A stretch of 13,039 bases of DNA from an uncultured Flavobacteriaceae bacterium (GTDB taxonomy: Bacteria > Bacteroidota > Bacteroidia > Flavobacteriales > Flavobacteriaceae): assembly GCA_947311815.1 (NCBI GenBank), contig CAMZMA010000178.1, positions 1 through 13,039 of the forward strand, given 5' to 3'. Numbering within the stretch: position 1 is the stretch's first letter; the number at the start of each line of letters is the position of its first letter. Below, one piece after another: positions 5,784 to 13,039 of the stretch. The position numbers and the translations under genes were made by a program. The notes under the pieces are model-generated. The model saw nothing but the letters and a program-made list of their open reading frames with translations. It made no database searches and was not told the DNA's origin.

Positions 5784-6704
5784 TCAATACAAGCTACTCC
5801 CATTTTCTTTAAACCTCTCCTTAAACCTCAACAAATCTTCTTTAAAAGACTTTGGATACAACCCTAATTCCGTTTTTATTTTTTCTAAATCAAACCCTGT
5901 TTTTGCGGGTCTTTTGGCTTTTTGATTTAAAGTTGCTGTAGAAATCGGTTTGATAAGTGATGTATCTAAACCAAAAACATCGGCTATTTGTTGTGCTATT
6001 TCGTAAATGCTTAGTAAGGTGTTTGATGAAATATTAAAAATTCCTGTTGCTTTTTTATCGATAGCCAGTTTACACGCCAAAGCTAACTCTTCGGCATACG
6101 TTGGCATTCTAAATTGATCGTTTACAATGGTAATTTCTTTGTTTTCGGACAACATTTTACGCACCCACAACACAATATTATTACGTGTCATTTTATAAAC
6201 AAATCCATATACTAAAATGGTTCTTAAAATGGTATAATTAATAGAAGATTGCGTCAAAATTTCTTCTGATTTCAATTTTGATAATCCATAATAACTCAAC
6301 GGATTTGGTGCATCGATTTCTTTATAATACCCTTTTTTTCCATCAAAAATAAAATCGGTAGAAATATGTATGAGATGTGTTTTTGATGCGCTACAATAAT
6401 CTGCTAAAAACCGAACCACCTCAATATTTAAAATGTCGCAGGCTTTTTTATCGTCTTCACACGCATCTACATTGGTCATTGCTGCGGTGTGTACAATTGC
6501 ATCGGGTTGAATTTTTTCTAATGCTGTATAGAGTCGTTTTTCATCGGCAATATCAATAGAAACATAGGTAAAATCTTCTCTTCCGCTTCGGTTTTCTCCT
6601 CTTGAAAAACCAATGACCTTGTAATCTTCTTTATTTTTTAAAAGTAGGTTTAATAGTGTTTGACCTAACAAACCGTTACTGCCTGTGATTAGGATTTTTT
6701 TCAT
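5784..6704 (-). CDS. RmlD-like SDR family oxidoreductase
   Basis: 306 residues of the extended short-chain dehydrogenase type, closest in layout to dTDP-4-dehydrorhamnose reductase (COG1091). The NAD(P)-binding loop is GSNGLLGQ (8-15). The catalytic triad region is STD (115-117) plus Tyr139 and Lys143 in YYGLSK, and the C-terminal RPAKTGFDLEKI (265-276) matches the RmlD substrate-domain motif. No other rhamnose genes (rfbA, B, C) are nearby, so the sugar nucleotide substrate is unproven. It follows the potassium channel gene by 59 nt on the same strand and may be the last gene of that unit, although a repeat lies in the gap. Confidence 0.88.
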   Translation of the reverse strand: MKKILITGSNGLLGQTLLNLLLKNKEDYKVIGFSRGENRSGREDFTYVSIDIADEKRLYTALEKIQPDAIVHTAAMTNVDACEDDKKACDILNIEVVRFLADYCSASKTHLIHISTDFIFDGKKGYYKEIDAPNPLSYYGLSKLKSEEILTQSSINYTILRTILVYGFVYKMTRNNIVLWVRKMLSENKEITIVNDQFRMPTYAEELALACKLAIDKKATGIFNISSNTLLSIYEIAQQIADVFGLDTSLIKPISTATLNQKAKRPAKTGFDLEKIKTELGLYPKSFKEDLLRFKERFKENGSSLY

Positions 6705-6715
6705 TTTCTTTTCTT

Positions 6716-6756
6716 AACCGCAAAGGACGCAAAGTTTTCGCAATGTTCGCAATGGC
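6716..6756. repeat. CGCAA(A/T)G short repeat cluster
   Basis: Four CGCAA(A/T)G motifs begin at 6719, 6728, 6739 and 6748 (spacing 9, 11, 9) in the 59-nt gap between the channel and SDR genes. The sequence AACCGCAAAGGACGCAAAG is a widespread intergenic repeat in Bacteroidota in my memory. Function is unknown. Confidence 0.6.
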
Positions 6757-6763
6757 GTATTTT

Positions 6764-7771
6764 TTAACTAAAACAATTTTTTAATTTGGCAATTTGTTCA
6801 GGTCTTCCTAAAAGGATTAAATGAGAGTTTTCTACCAGTTTATACGTTGCTTCTGGGTTGATAATATATTCGTTTTCTGGCGTTTTAAATCCGATAACAT
6901 TACAGCCTGTTTTTCTTCGTAAATCTAAATCGACAATACTTTTATTTAAAAACCTTTTGGGTAAATCGTTGACTGATATTTCTCTTAAATTTGCAATAGC
7001 ATTTCCATCGCCTTCTAAGGTTAATCTATCTACAAACTCAACAACATCAGGCGTGACTACCAAAGACGCCATATGAGCTCCTCCTAATTTATCGGGCATA
7101 ATTACATTGTTTGCTCCTGCAATTTTAAGTTTACTGTACGAGCTTTCTTTAGAAGCTCTACTTATAATTTTACAGTTATTATTTAGCTGTTTTGCAGATA
7201 ATACCACAAATAGATTATCGGCATCCGAAGGAAGTGTAGTTATTAAATTTGAAGCGGTTTTAATACCTGCTTTTAGTAGCGTTTCGTCTATGGTAGAATC
7301 GCCATTTACGGTTAAAACACCATCAATATCTAGGGCTTCAACCAAGTCTTTGTTTCTTTCTATCACTACAAATTGTTGGTTGTAATTTTTCAAGGTCTTA
7401 ATTGCTTGTTTTCCATTTCTACCGTACCCACACACAATGGTATGTCCTTTTAAACTATTAATTGTTTTTTGCACTTTTTTAAGTTTTAAATGATGTAAAA
7501 ATTGTCCACTTGCCAAATATTCTGAGAACATAGAAACGGCATAACCAAATATAGTAATGCTTGTTAAAATTAAGAATATTGTAAATATTTTTGCTTCTTG
7601 GTTTAAGGGATGTACTTCGCCAAAACCTACAGTTGTTACCGTAATGACGGTCATATACAAAGCTTCTACAAAATTATAATCGGCAAGAAACATATAGCCA
7701 GCAATTCCTATCACAACAATTAGGATAAGAAAAAATAAGGCTCTGTATAATTTGTTTTTAAATCCTTTCAT
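6764..7771 (-). CDS. Potassium channel with RCK (TrkA-N/TrkA-C) domains
   Basis: 335 residues with MthK/Kch-like architecture. Two membrane helices (about 11-30 and 61-83) flank a pore loop with the K+ selectivity filter TVGFG (47-51). A cytoplasmic TrkA-N/RCK domain follows with the nucleotide-binding loop GYGRNG (115-120), Glu138 at the end of the second strand, and Asp158 in NGDST. A TrkA-C domain occupies about 255-335. It would conduct K+ across the inner membrane, gated by a bound nucleotide or ion. It starts 3 nt after the PspC-domain gene, so the two are very likely cotranscribed. There is no Shine-Dalgarno, consistent with translation coupled to the gene ahead. Confidence 0.93.
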   Translation of the reverse strand: MKGFKNKLYRALFFLILIVVIGIAGYMFLADYNFVEALYMTVITVTTVGFGEVHPLNQEAKIFTIFLILTSITIFGYAVSMFSEYLASGQFLHHLKLKKVQKTINSLKGHTIVCGYGRNGKQAIKTLKNYNQQFVVIERNKDLVEALDIDGVLTVNGDSTIDETLLKAGIKTASNLITTLPSDADNLFVVLSAKQLNNNCKIISRASKESSYSKLKIAGANNVIMPDKLGGAHMASLVVTPDVVEFVDRLTLEGDGNAIANLREISVNDLPKRFLNKSIVDLDLRRKTGCNVIGFKTPENEYIINPEATYKLVENSHLILLGRPEQIAKLKNCFS

Positions 7772-7774
7772 TAT

Positions 7775-8002
7775 TTATAAGTCAAAAACTGAACTTCGTT
7801 TGGTGTAAATCATATCTTTTAAACGTAAAAAAAAAGCTAAGGTTAAGTAAAAACCAAACGACAAACCCACAGTAACAAAAGATATATAAATAAAAAACAA
7901 CCGCACATTTGTTACACGCATCCCTAAACGATCTGCAAAACGAGCAGACACATCAAACCCATGTTTTTCGAAATAATGCCGTACCGAATGGATGAATTTC
8001 AT
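7775..8002 (-). CDS. PspC domain-containing small membrane protein
   Basis: 75 residues. The N-terminal part (DVSARFADRLGMRVTNVRLF) and the hydrophobic segment at about 33-60 fit the PspC domain, named after the phage-shock protein C membrane sensor of proteobacteria. Here it is a stand-alone, short version with one or two membrane segments and a basic tail (LKDMIYTKRSSVFDL). It is the middle gene of three separated by 3-nt gaps: a 46-residue membrane microprotein ahead and the K+ channel behind. A role in envelope stress sensing or channel control is inference. Confidence 0.85.
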   Translation of the reverse strand: MKFIHSVRHYFEKHGFDVSARFADRLGMRVTNVRLFFIYISFVTVGLSFGFYLTLAFFLRLKDMIYTKRSSVFDL

Positions 8003-8005
8003 AAA

Positions 8006-8146
8006 CTAAAGATATGGAAGACCTAAAAGACCTTGTTTAAAATGTTCCCAATCAGAAAGTATTTCTTTAAAAAACAGGAGTGAAACAATAAAAACCATTA
8101 TTTTAAATTTCTCTCTTTTTGTTATTTTCCTTTTCTTTTTTTTCAT
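8006..8146 (-). CDS. Small membrane protein, 46 residues, first gene of the PspC/K+ channel operon
   Basis: The frame starts at the ATG at 8144-8146 and ends with TAG at 8006-8008. The N-terminus is strongly basic (MKKKKRKITKREKFK), followed by a hydrophobic stretch IMVFIVSLLFF, then KEILSDWEHFKQGLLGLPYL. This is the layout of a single-span membrane microprotein. It ends 3 nt before the PspC-domain start, the same spacing as between PspC and the channel. A consensus promoter lies about 50 nt upstream, and no other gene fills this DNA. I do not recognise a named family. The position and layout are the support; the function is unknown. Confidence 0.65.
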   Translation of the reverse strand: MKKKKRKITKREKFKIMVFIVSLLFFKEILSDWEHFKQGLLGLPYL

Positions 8147-8198
8147 AAGATAAATTCTTTCTTAAATTATATAGATTGATAAATATACAACTTTAGAG

Positions 8199-8206
8199 CA
8201 AATCTA
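8199..8206 (-). promoter_or_regulatory. -7 promoter element of the microprotein-PspC-channel operon
   Basis: The minus strand reads TAGATTTG, an exact TAnnTTTG match. The predicted start site near 8192 gives a leader of about 46 nt before the ATG at 8146, which places the small gene inside the transcript. No good -33 match is visible. Confidence 0.5.
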
Positions 8207-8231
8207 AAACTAAATTCTCAATCCATTTCTG

Positions 8232-8239
8232 TAACTTTG
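8232..8239 (+). promoter_or_regulatory. -7 promoter element of uvrA
   Basis: TAACTTTG matches TAnnTTTG exactly. The predicted start site near 8246 gives a leader of about 17 nt and supports the TTG start at 8263. It is divergent from the TAGATTTG element at 8199-8206, so the two promoters lie back to back. I see no LexA-like palindrome. Confidence 0.6.
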
Positions 8240-8262
8240 CCTTTTTTGGTAAAAATAAATCA

Positions 8263-11094
8263 TTGAAAGAACAAGAATACATAGAAGTTTACGGAGCAAG
8301 GGTACACAATTTAAAAAATATTGATGTAAAAATTCCGCGCGAAAAACTCGTAGTGATTACGGGTTTAAGCGGTAGCGGAAAATCTTCGTTAGCTTTTGAT
8401 ACGATTTACGCCGAAGGTCAACGACGTTATATTGAAACATTTTCTGCCTATGCTCGTCAATTTTTAGGCGGATTAGAACGACCCGATGTAGATAAAATTG
8501 ACGGTCTTTCGCCCGTTATTTCTATCGAACAAAAAACCACCAATAAAAGTCCGCGTTCTACCGTGGGTACGATTACCGAAATTTACGATTTTTTACGCTT
8601 GCTATTTGCTCGTGCTTCGGACGCATATTCTTACGAAACCAACGAAAAAATGGTAAGTTATAGCGACGAACAAATAAAAAATTTAATTCTTACTGATTTT
8701 GCAGATAAAAAAATTGCCATTCTCGCTCCGTTAATCAAATCGAGAAAAGGACATTACAGAGAGCTTTTTGAGCAAACTGCCAAACAAGGTTTTGTACGTG
8801 TTCGTGTAAACGGAGAGATACAAGAAATTGTAAAAGGAATGCGTTTAGATCGTTATAAAACACATGATATTGAAGTAGTTATTGACCGATTAATTGTAAA
8901 ATCTTCGGATGAAAAACGTCTTGAAGAAACCATAAAAACAGCATTGTACGCAGGCAATAATATTTTAATGGTGATTGATTTAGACACCAACTTACCTCGT
9001 TATTTTAGTAGAAATTTAATGTGTCCTACCACAGGAATTGCGTATCCAAATCCAGAACCCAACACATTTTCATTCAATTCGCCAAAAGGTGCTTGTAACA
9101 CCTGTAACGGATTGGGAGTAACACAAGAAATCAATATAAAAAAGGTAATTCCTGATACTTCTATTTCAATTAAAAACGGCGGAATTATCCCTTTAGGCGA
9201 TCAAAAAAATAGTTGGATTTTTAAACAAATCGAACATATTGCCGAACGTTATCAATTTAACCTAAGCGACCCGATAAAAAAGATTCCTAAAGAAGCGATG
9301 CACATTATTTTATATGGTGGCAACGAAAAATTTGAAATCAAATCGAAAACCATTGGCGTTACCCGAAATTACGAAATAGATTTCGAAGGGATTATTGCCT
9401 TTATAAAAAACCAATATCAACATAGCGAAAGCACTTCTATAAAACGTTGGGCAAAAGGTTTTATGGATGAAGTTGCTTGTGGCACATGCAACGGAAAACG
9501 TTTAAAAAAAGAAGCTCTTAATTTTAAAATTACTGATAAAAACATCAGTGATTTGGCACAAATGGACATTGTTGAATTGGCAAATTGGTTTGCAACTATC
9601 GAACAAAATTTATCTAAAAGACAAGTAAAAATTGGCGGAGAAATTATCAAAGAAATTCGTACTCGCATTCAGTTTTTATTAGATGTTGGCTTAGAGTATT
9701 TAACGATTGATAGAACTTCGAAATCTTTATCGGGTGGAGAAGCACAACGCATCCGTTTAGCCACACAAATTGGTTCGCAGCTAGTTGGTGTTTTATATAT
9801 TTTAGATGAACCGAGCATCGGGTTGCATCAACGAGATAATCAAAAACTTATCCATTCTTTGGTGAAATTACGTGATATTGGGAATTCGGTCATCGTAGTA
9901 GAACACGATAAAGATATGATAGCCTGTGCCGATTTTGTTTTAGATATTGGTCCTGGAGCAGGAAAACACGGAGGTGAAATTGTTAGCGAAGGAACTTTTG
10001 AAGAGTTAAAAACACACCAAACCTTAACTGCCGATTATCTTACTGAAAGAAAAACCATTGCAGTTCCTAAAAAACGTAGAAAAGGTAACGGAAAAAGCAT
10101 CAAATTAAGTGGTGCAACAGGTAATAATTTAAAAAATGTTTCGATAGAATTTCCTCTCGGAAAAATGATTTGTGTTACAGGTGTTTCTGGTAGCGGAAAA
10201 TCGACCTTAATCAACGGAACGTTGTATCCTATTTTAAATGCACATATTTATAGAGGTGTAAAAAAACCGATGCCTTACAAGAAAATTACAGGCTTAGAAC
10301 ACATCGATAAAGTGATTGATATTGACCAATCTCCTATCGGACGAACACCTCGTTCAAATCCTGCAACCTACACAGGTACTTTTGGCGAAATTAGAAGTTT
10401 GTTTGCCAAAACTCCCGAAGCGGCAATTCGTGGTTATAAACCTGGTCGATTTTCATTTAATGTAAAAGATGGACGTTGCGAAACCTGTCAAGGAGGCGGT
10501 GTAAGAATTATAGAAATGAACTTTTTACCCGATGTACATGTTGAATGCGAAACCTGTCAAGGAAAACGTTTTAACAGAGAAACTTTAGAAATTAGATTTA
10601 AAGGAAAATCGATTTCTGATGTATTAAATATGACGATTAATGATGCGGTTATTTTCTTTGAAATGATTCCTAAAATCCACAGAAAATTAAAAACCATACA
10701 AGATGTTGGCTTGGGGTACATTACACTTGGTCAGCAATCTACCACGCTTTCTGGCGGAGAAGCACAACGTATAAAATTAGCCACAGAACTTTCGAAAAGA
10801 GATACTGGAAATACTTTTTATATTTTGGATGAACCTACAACAGGTCTGCATTTTGAGGACATCAGAGTACTCATGGAAGTACTTAATAAATTAGCCAACA
10901 AAGGAAATACTGTACTTATTATTGAACATAATATGGACGTTATTAAATTAGCTGATTATATTATTGACATCGGTTTAGAAGGTGGAAAAAATGGCGGAAA
11001 AGTATTATGTACAGGAACTCCTGAGCAAGTTGCAAAACACACAACAAGTTATACCGCGAAATTTTTGAAGGAGGAATTGGTTGTTGGTTATTAG
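8263..11094 (+). CDS. uvrA: Excinuclease ABC subunit UvrA
   Basis: 943 residues, the full length of class I UvrA, the damage-recognition ATPase that loads UvrB in nucleotide excision repair. There are two ABC modules: Walker A at GLSGSGKS (34-41) and GVSGSGKS (640-647); signature LSGGE at 489-493 and 829-833; and ILDEPS and ILDEPT Walker B motifs. The UvrB-binding or insertion-region zinc site keeps Cys254, Cys278 and Cys281, but the fourth position is Thr257 (CPTTG instead of CPxCG). A CGTC pair is at 406-409, and the C-terminal zinc finger is complete (Cys739, 742, 762, 765). The start is TTG at 8263; the residues that follow match the family N-terminus and no better start exists. The last residues (VVGY) and the stop codon are encoded by a heptad repeat. 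Confidence 0.98.
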   Translation: MKEQEYIEVYGARVHNLKNIDVKIPREKLVVITGLSGSGKSSLAFDTIYAEGQRRYIETFSAYARQFLGGLERPDVDKIDGLSPVISIEQKTTNKSPRSTVGTITEIYDFLRLLFARASDAYSYETNEKMVSYSDEQIKNLILTDFADKKIAILAPLIKSRKGHYRELFEQTAKQGFVRVRVNGEIQEIVKGMRLDRYKTHDIEVVIDRLIVKSSDEKRLEETIKTALYAGNNILMVIDLDTNLPRYFSRNLMCPTTGIAYPNPEPNTFSFNSPKGACNTCNGLGVTQEINIKKVIPDTSISIKNGGIIPLGDQKNSWIFKQIEHIAERYQFNLSDPIKKIPKEAMHIILYGGNEKFEIKSKTIGVTRNYEIDFEGIIAFIKNQYQHSESTSIKRWAKGFMDEVACGTCNGKRLKKEALNFKITDKNISDLAQMDIVELANWFATIEQNLSKRQVKIGGEIIKEIRTRIQFLLDVGLEYLTIDRTSKSLSGGEAQRIRLATQIGSQLVGVLYILDEPSIGLHQRDNQKLIHSLVKLRDIGNSVIVVEHDKDMIACADFVLDIGPGAGKHGGEIVSEGTFEELKTHQTLTADYLTERKTIAVPKKRRKGNGKSIKLSGATGNNLKNVSIEFPLGKMICVTGVSGSGKSTLINGTLYPILNAHIYRGVKKPMPYKKITGLEHIDKVIDIDQSPIGRTPRSNPATYTGTFGEIRSLFAKTPEAAIRGYKPGRFSFNVKDGRCETCQGGGVRIIEMNFLPDVHVECETCQGKRFNRETLEIRFKGKSISDVLNMTINDAVIFFEMIPKIHRKLKTIQDVGLGYITLGQQSTTLSGGEAQRIKLATELSKRDTGNTFYILDEPTTGLHFEDIRVLMEVLNKLANKGNTVLIIEHNMDVIKLADYIIDIGLEGGKNGGKVLCTGTPEQVAKHTTSYTAKFLKEELVVGY

Positions 11095-11164
11095 TTGTTG
11101 GTTGTTAGTTGTTGGTTGTTAGTTGTTGGTTGTTAGTTGTTGGTTGTTGGTTGTTGGTTGTTGG
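11077..11164 (+). repeat. TTGTTGG heptanucleotide tandem array after uvrA
   Basis: Twelve 7-bp units run from 11081 to 11164, preceded by a partial ttgg at 11077. Unit 2 (11088-11094) is TTATTAG and contains the uvrA stop. Units 4, 6 and 8 are TTGTTAG and the rest are TTGTTGG, so part of the array repeats with a 14-bp period. A degenerate unit, ttatgag, follows. GG recurs every 7 nt, which could allow a two-tetrad quadruplex. The rest of the gap to 11241 is AT-rich with no clear terminator. Confidence 0.95.
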
Positions 11165-11241
11165 TTATGAGTTTAAAAAAAATCTATTAATCATAATGTT
11201 TTAGGCTTCTTCTAAATTTTAATCGAACAGCAATAAAAAAA

Positions 11242-11955
11242 CTATCCAACATTTACACCAAACAAATATCCGATTCCTGCAGTTATCCCCATAGCAACTG
11301 TTCCCCAAAAAGTAACTCTTAAAATAGCTTTCTTTACATCAGAACCTCCTGTTTTTGCCGCAGCGACTCCTAAAGCAATTAAAAAAAGTAAGGCGAAAAT
11401 ATATTGTAAATACACCATGTTTTTAATAGCACCAAACAAAGCAACAATAACTGGCAAAGAACCTCCAAAAACAAAAGCTGCACCAGAGGCAAGTGCCGCT
11501 TGTAGCGGTTGTGCTTGCGTAATTTCATTAATACCCAATTCATCTCTTGCGTGAGCACCTAATGCATCGTGTTCTGTTAACTCTCTAGCTACTTTTATTG
11601 CTAAATCTTTACTCAAACCTCTGCCCATATAAATTTTTGCCAACTCATACTCTTCTTCTTCTGGCATGTCTTCTAACTCTTTTTTTTCTCTTGCTAAGTC
11701 TGCAACTTCTAAATCTGCTTGAGAACTTACCGACACATATTCTCCTGCTGCCATTGCCAAAGCTCCTGCCACCAAACCCGCTACACCTGTTAATACGATA
11801 GCGTCTCTTGTTGCGGCTGCAGCTGCCACCCCAATAACTATACTTGCAGTAGATAAAATCCCATCATTTGCACCTAAAATAGCAGCTCTCAACCAGCTAC
11901 CTCTGTTTACATAATGCTTTTCAAATTCGGTGATTTTTTCTGATGTATCTTCCAT
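11242..11955 (-). CDS. VIT1/CCC1 family Fe2+/Mn2+ transporter
   Basis: 237 residues with the vacuolar iron transporter fold. NRGSWLRAAILGANDGILST at the first helix carries the conserved Asp31-Gly32. The second helix is followed by AAGEYVSVSSQAD (69-81), then a charged helical metal-binding segment (82-135, rich in Glu), then three further hydrophobic segments. Eukaryotic members move Fe2+ or Mn2+ out of the cytosol, and bacterial members are thought to export these metals. The frame extends 8 codons to a TTG at 11979, but a consensus promoter element overlaps that codon, so the ATG at 11953-11955 is the better start. It is convergent with uvrA. Confidence 0.92.
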   Translation of the reverse strand: MEDTSEKITEFEKHYVNRGSWLRAAILGANDGILSTASIVIGVAAAAATRDAIVLTGVAGLVAGALAMAAGEYVSVSSQADLEVADLAREKKELEDMPEEEEYELAKIYMGRGLSKDLAIKVARELTEHDALGAHARDELGINEITQAQPLQAALASGAAFVFGGSLPVIVALFGAIKNMVYLQYIFALLFLIALGVAAAKTGGSDVKKAILRVTFWGTVAMGITAGIGYLFGVNVG

Positions 11956-11960
11956 AAAAA

Positions 11961-11984
11961 TGTGTTTTTTAAAACACAAAAATA
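11961..11984 (-). promoter_or_regulatory. Promoter and candidate operator of the VIT transporter gene
   Basis: The minus strand has TATTTTTG (11984-11977), an exact TAnnTTTG match. It overlaps a perfect palindrome TGTGTTTT-TT-AAAACACA (11961-11978, 8-bp arms) centred on the predicted start site near 11970 and 6 nt from the ATG. The position is typical of a repressor site, for example one responding to metal. The regulator is not known. Confidence 0.5.
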
Positions 11985-12069
11985 GAGATAATAGTTAATA
12001 TTTCATCATCAAAAACAAATATAATGATAGTTTTTATTGATATAATCATCAATATTTATATTCATAATA

Positions 12070-12101
12070 TTTGAATAGCATTCTTTTACATTGTAATTTT
12101 A
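12070..12101 (+). promoter_or_regulatory. Possible promoter of yaaA
   Basis: TTTG (12070-12073), a 20-nt spacer, then TAATTTTA (12094-12101), which is TAnnTTTG with one mismatch. The start site would be near 12108 and the leader about 20 nt, consistent with ATG at 12128. Confidence 0.4.
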
Positions 12102-12127
12102 GGCTTTCTAATTTGAACCTAATTTTT

Positions 12128-12886
12128 ATGAAAATTATTATTTCTCCTGCCAAGTCTTTAGATTTCAAAAGTAAATCTCCAACAAGTTTGCATACACAAC
12201 CTATTTTTTTAGACAAATCAATCAAATTAAATAAAAAACTAAAAAGTCTGTCAAGAAAAAATTTGACTGAACTCATGAAAATATCTCCTGCTTTGGCAGA
12301 TTTAAATTACGAAAGAAACCAAACTTGGCAAGCTCCATTTACTTTAAAAAACGCCAAACAAGCAATTTATGCTTTCACAGGTGAAGTATATAGAGGTATT
12401 GATATACAAACTTTATCGCCAGAAAAACTACCGATTTTACAAAATAAATTACGCATTTTATCTGGTTTGTACGGTTTTTTAAAACCTTTAGATTTAATAC
12501 AACCTTACCGATTAGAAATGGGAACAAAATTAAAAACAGGTACCAAAGAAAATTTATACAAATTTTGGGACAAACAAATTGCCGATGCTCTTAATAATGA
12601 AATGCAAGAAAGTGAAATTTTTATCAATTTAGCGAGTAACGAATATTTTAAAGTCATCCCAAAAAACAGCTTAAAAACAACCATTATTACCCCCGTTTTT
12701 AAAGAATTAAAAGGCGATACTTATAAAATTGTTGCCATTTTCGCTAAAAAAGCACGCGGACTTATGGTAAGATATATTATTGACAACAACATTAATTCTA
12801 TAGAAAAATTAAAAGGATTTAACGTAAATGGTTACGGTTTTGATGCTAATTTATCTACAGAAACCGAGTTGGTTTTTACGCGATAG
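12128..12886 (+). CDS. yaaA: Peroxide stress protein YaaA (DUF328/UPF0246)
   Basis: 252 residues, the normal family length. Conserved blocks are SPAKSLDF (6-13), LSGLYGFLKPLDLIQPYRLE with MGT (111-133), NLASNEYFK (157-165) and FAKKARGLMVRY (195-206). In E. coli YaaA is induced by OxyR and lowers free iron and peroxide damage; it has a DNA-binding-capable fold with a helix-hairpin-helix-like part. The frame opens upstream at a TTG (12071), but MKIIISPAKS is the universal family start, so the ATG at 12128 is chosen. There is no Shine-Dalgarno. A heptad array begins 8 nt after the stop codon. Confidence 0.95.
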   Translation: MKIIISPAKSLDFKSKSPTSLHTQPIFLDKSIKLNKKLKSLSRKNLTELMKISPALADLNYERNQTWQAPFTLKNAKQAIYAFTGEVYRGIDIQTLSPEKLPILQNKLRILSGLYGFLKPLDLIQPYRLEMGTKLKTGTKENLYKFWDKQIADALNNEMQESEIFINLASNEYFKVIPKNSLKTTIITPVFKELKGDTYKIVAIFAKKARGLMVRYIIDNNINSIEKLKGFNVNGYGFDANLSTETELVFTR

Positions 12887-12890
12887 GGAT

Positions 12891-12936
12891 TTGGTTGTTG
12901 GTTGTTGGTTGTTGGTTGTTGGTTGTTGGTTGTTGG
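12891..12936 (+). repeat. TTGTTGG heptanucleotide tandem array after yaaA
   Basis: Six perfect TTGTTGG units (12895-12936) after a partial ttgg, in the same orientation and the same place relative to the upstream gene as the array after uvrA. There is no A-variant unit here. The following 103 bp to the window end are low-complexity (including cctattgcc twice) with no gene seen. Confidence 0.95.
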
Positions 12937-13039
12937 TAAAATACAAAAACTTTCTACTTTAGTTTTAGACTTTCCCTTTAATCTAAAGCCTATTGCCTAT
13001 TTACCTATTGCCATAATCAACAATCTGCTAAACCAACAG

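Noticed and set aside
5784..6704. Calling the SDR gene rfbD as part of a rhamnose operon
   Set aside because: No rfbA, rfbB or rfbC is adjacent, so the gene symbol was not assigned although the fold and motifs fit.
11077..11164. Heptad array considered as a CRISPR array
   Set aside because: The units are 7 bp and contiguous, with no spacers, and no cas genes are present.
11598..11801. Leucine-rich 67-codon plus-strand frame inside the VIT gene
   Set aside because: It is the antisense image of the VIT coding sequence and has low-complexity composition.

Overview
This 13 kb window is low-GC (roughly one third G+C by eye) bacterial chromosome, almost certainly from a flavobacterium (Bacteroidota). 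Five clear promoter -10 elements match the Bacteroidota TAnnTTTG consensus. Genes start without Shine-Dalgarno sequences, apart from one striking exception at rpsU. Intergenic DNA carries several short repeat families that I recognise from flavobacterial genomes. The genes are mostly housekeeping or common accessory functions, and I see no transposase, integrase or phage gene.

Layout. 1-295 is a near-perfect 295-bp palindrome centred on a terminator hairpin. Its right half is the end of rpsU (bS21, minus strand) and its left half is a mirror copy of the rpsU 3' end, cut by the window edge. 386-689 holds the rpsU leader and promoter and a structured intergenic element. Next come three minus-strand genes: an LCAD-type acyl-CoA dehydrogenase, a three-domain helix-hairpin-helix membrane-anchored protein carrying an in-frame repeat insertion, and an AGCS sodium/amino-acid symporter. 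A plus-strand higBA toxin-antitoxin pair (5098-5760) follows. A minus-strand cluster then reads from 8146 down to 5784: a previously uncalled 46-residue membrane microprotein, a PspC-domain protein, a TVGFG potassium channel with RCK domains, and an RmlD-like SDR reductase. The first three are separated by 3 nt each. Divergent from this cluster is uvrA (8263-11094). Convergent with uvrA is a VIT1/CCC1-type Fe/Mn transporter. The last gene is yaaA (12128-12886).

How the pieces work together. uvrA (nucleotide excision repair), yaaA (limits peroxide/Fenton damage in E. coli) and the VIT transporter (Fe/Mn handling) are thematically related to DNA and iron stress, but they have separate promoters and joint regulation is not shown. 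The microprotein-PspC-channel cluster looks like one transcription unit and may be an envelope-stress-linked K+ channel module; that link is inference. higBA is self-contained.

The most interesting signals are: the rpsU leader, which is complementary to the 16S 3' tail over 11 nt in a genome that otherwise ignores Shine-Dalgarno pairing; the rpsU palindrome, which may be a fold-back artefact; the small-ORF operon; TTGTTGG heptad arrays just after uvrA and yaaA, the first supplying the uvrA stop codon; and the REP-derived insertion inside the HhH protein. Gaps not otherwise described (4803-5070, 5761-5783, 11165-11241, 12937-13039) show only AT-rich sequence with no gene I can support.
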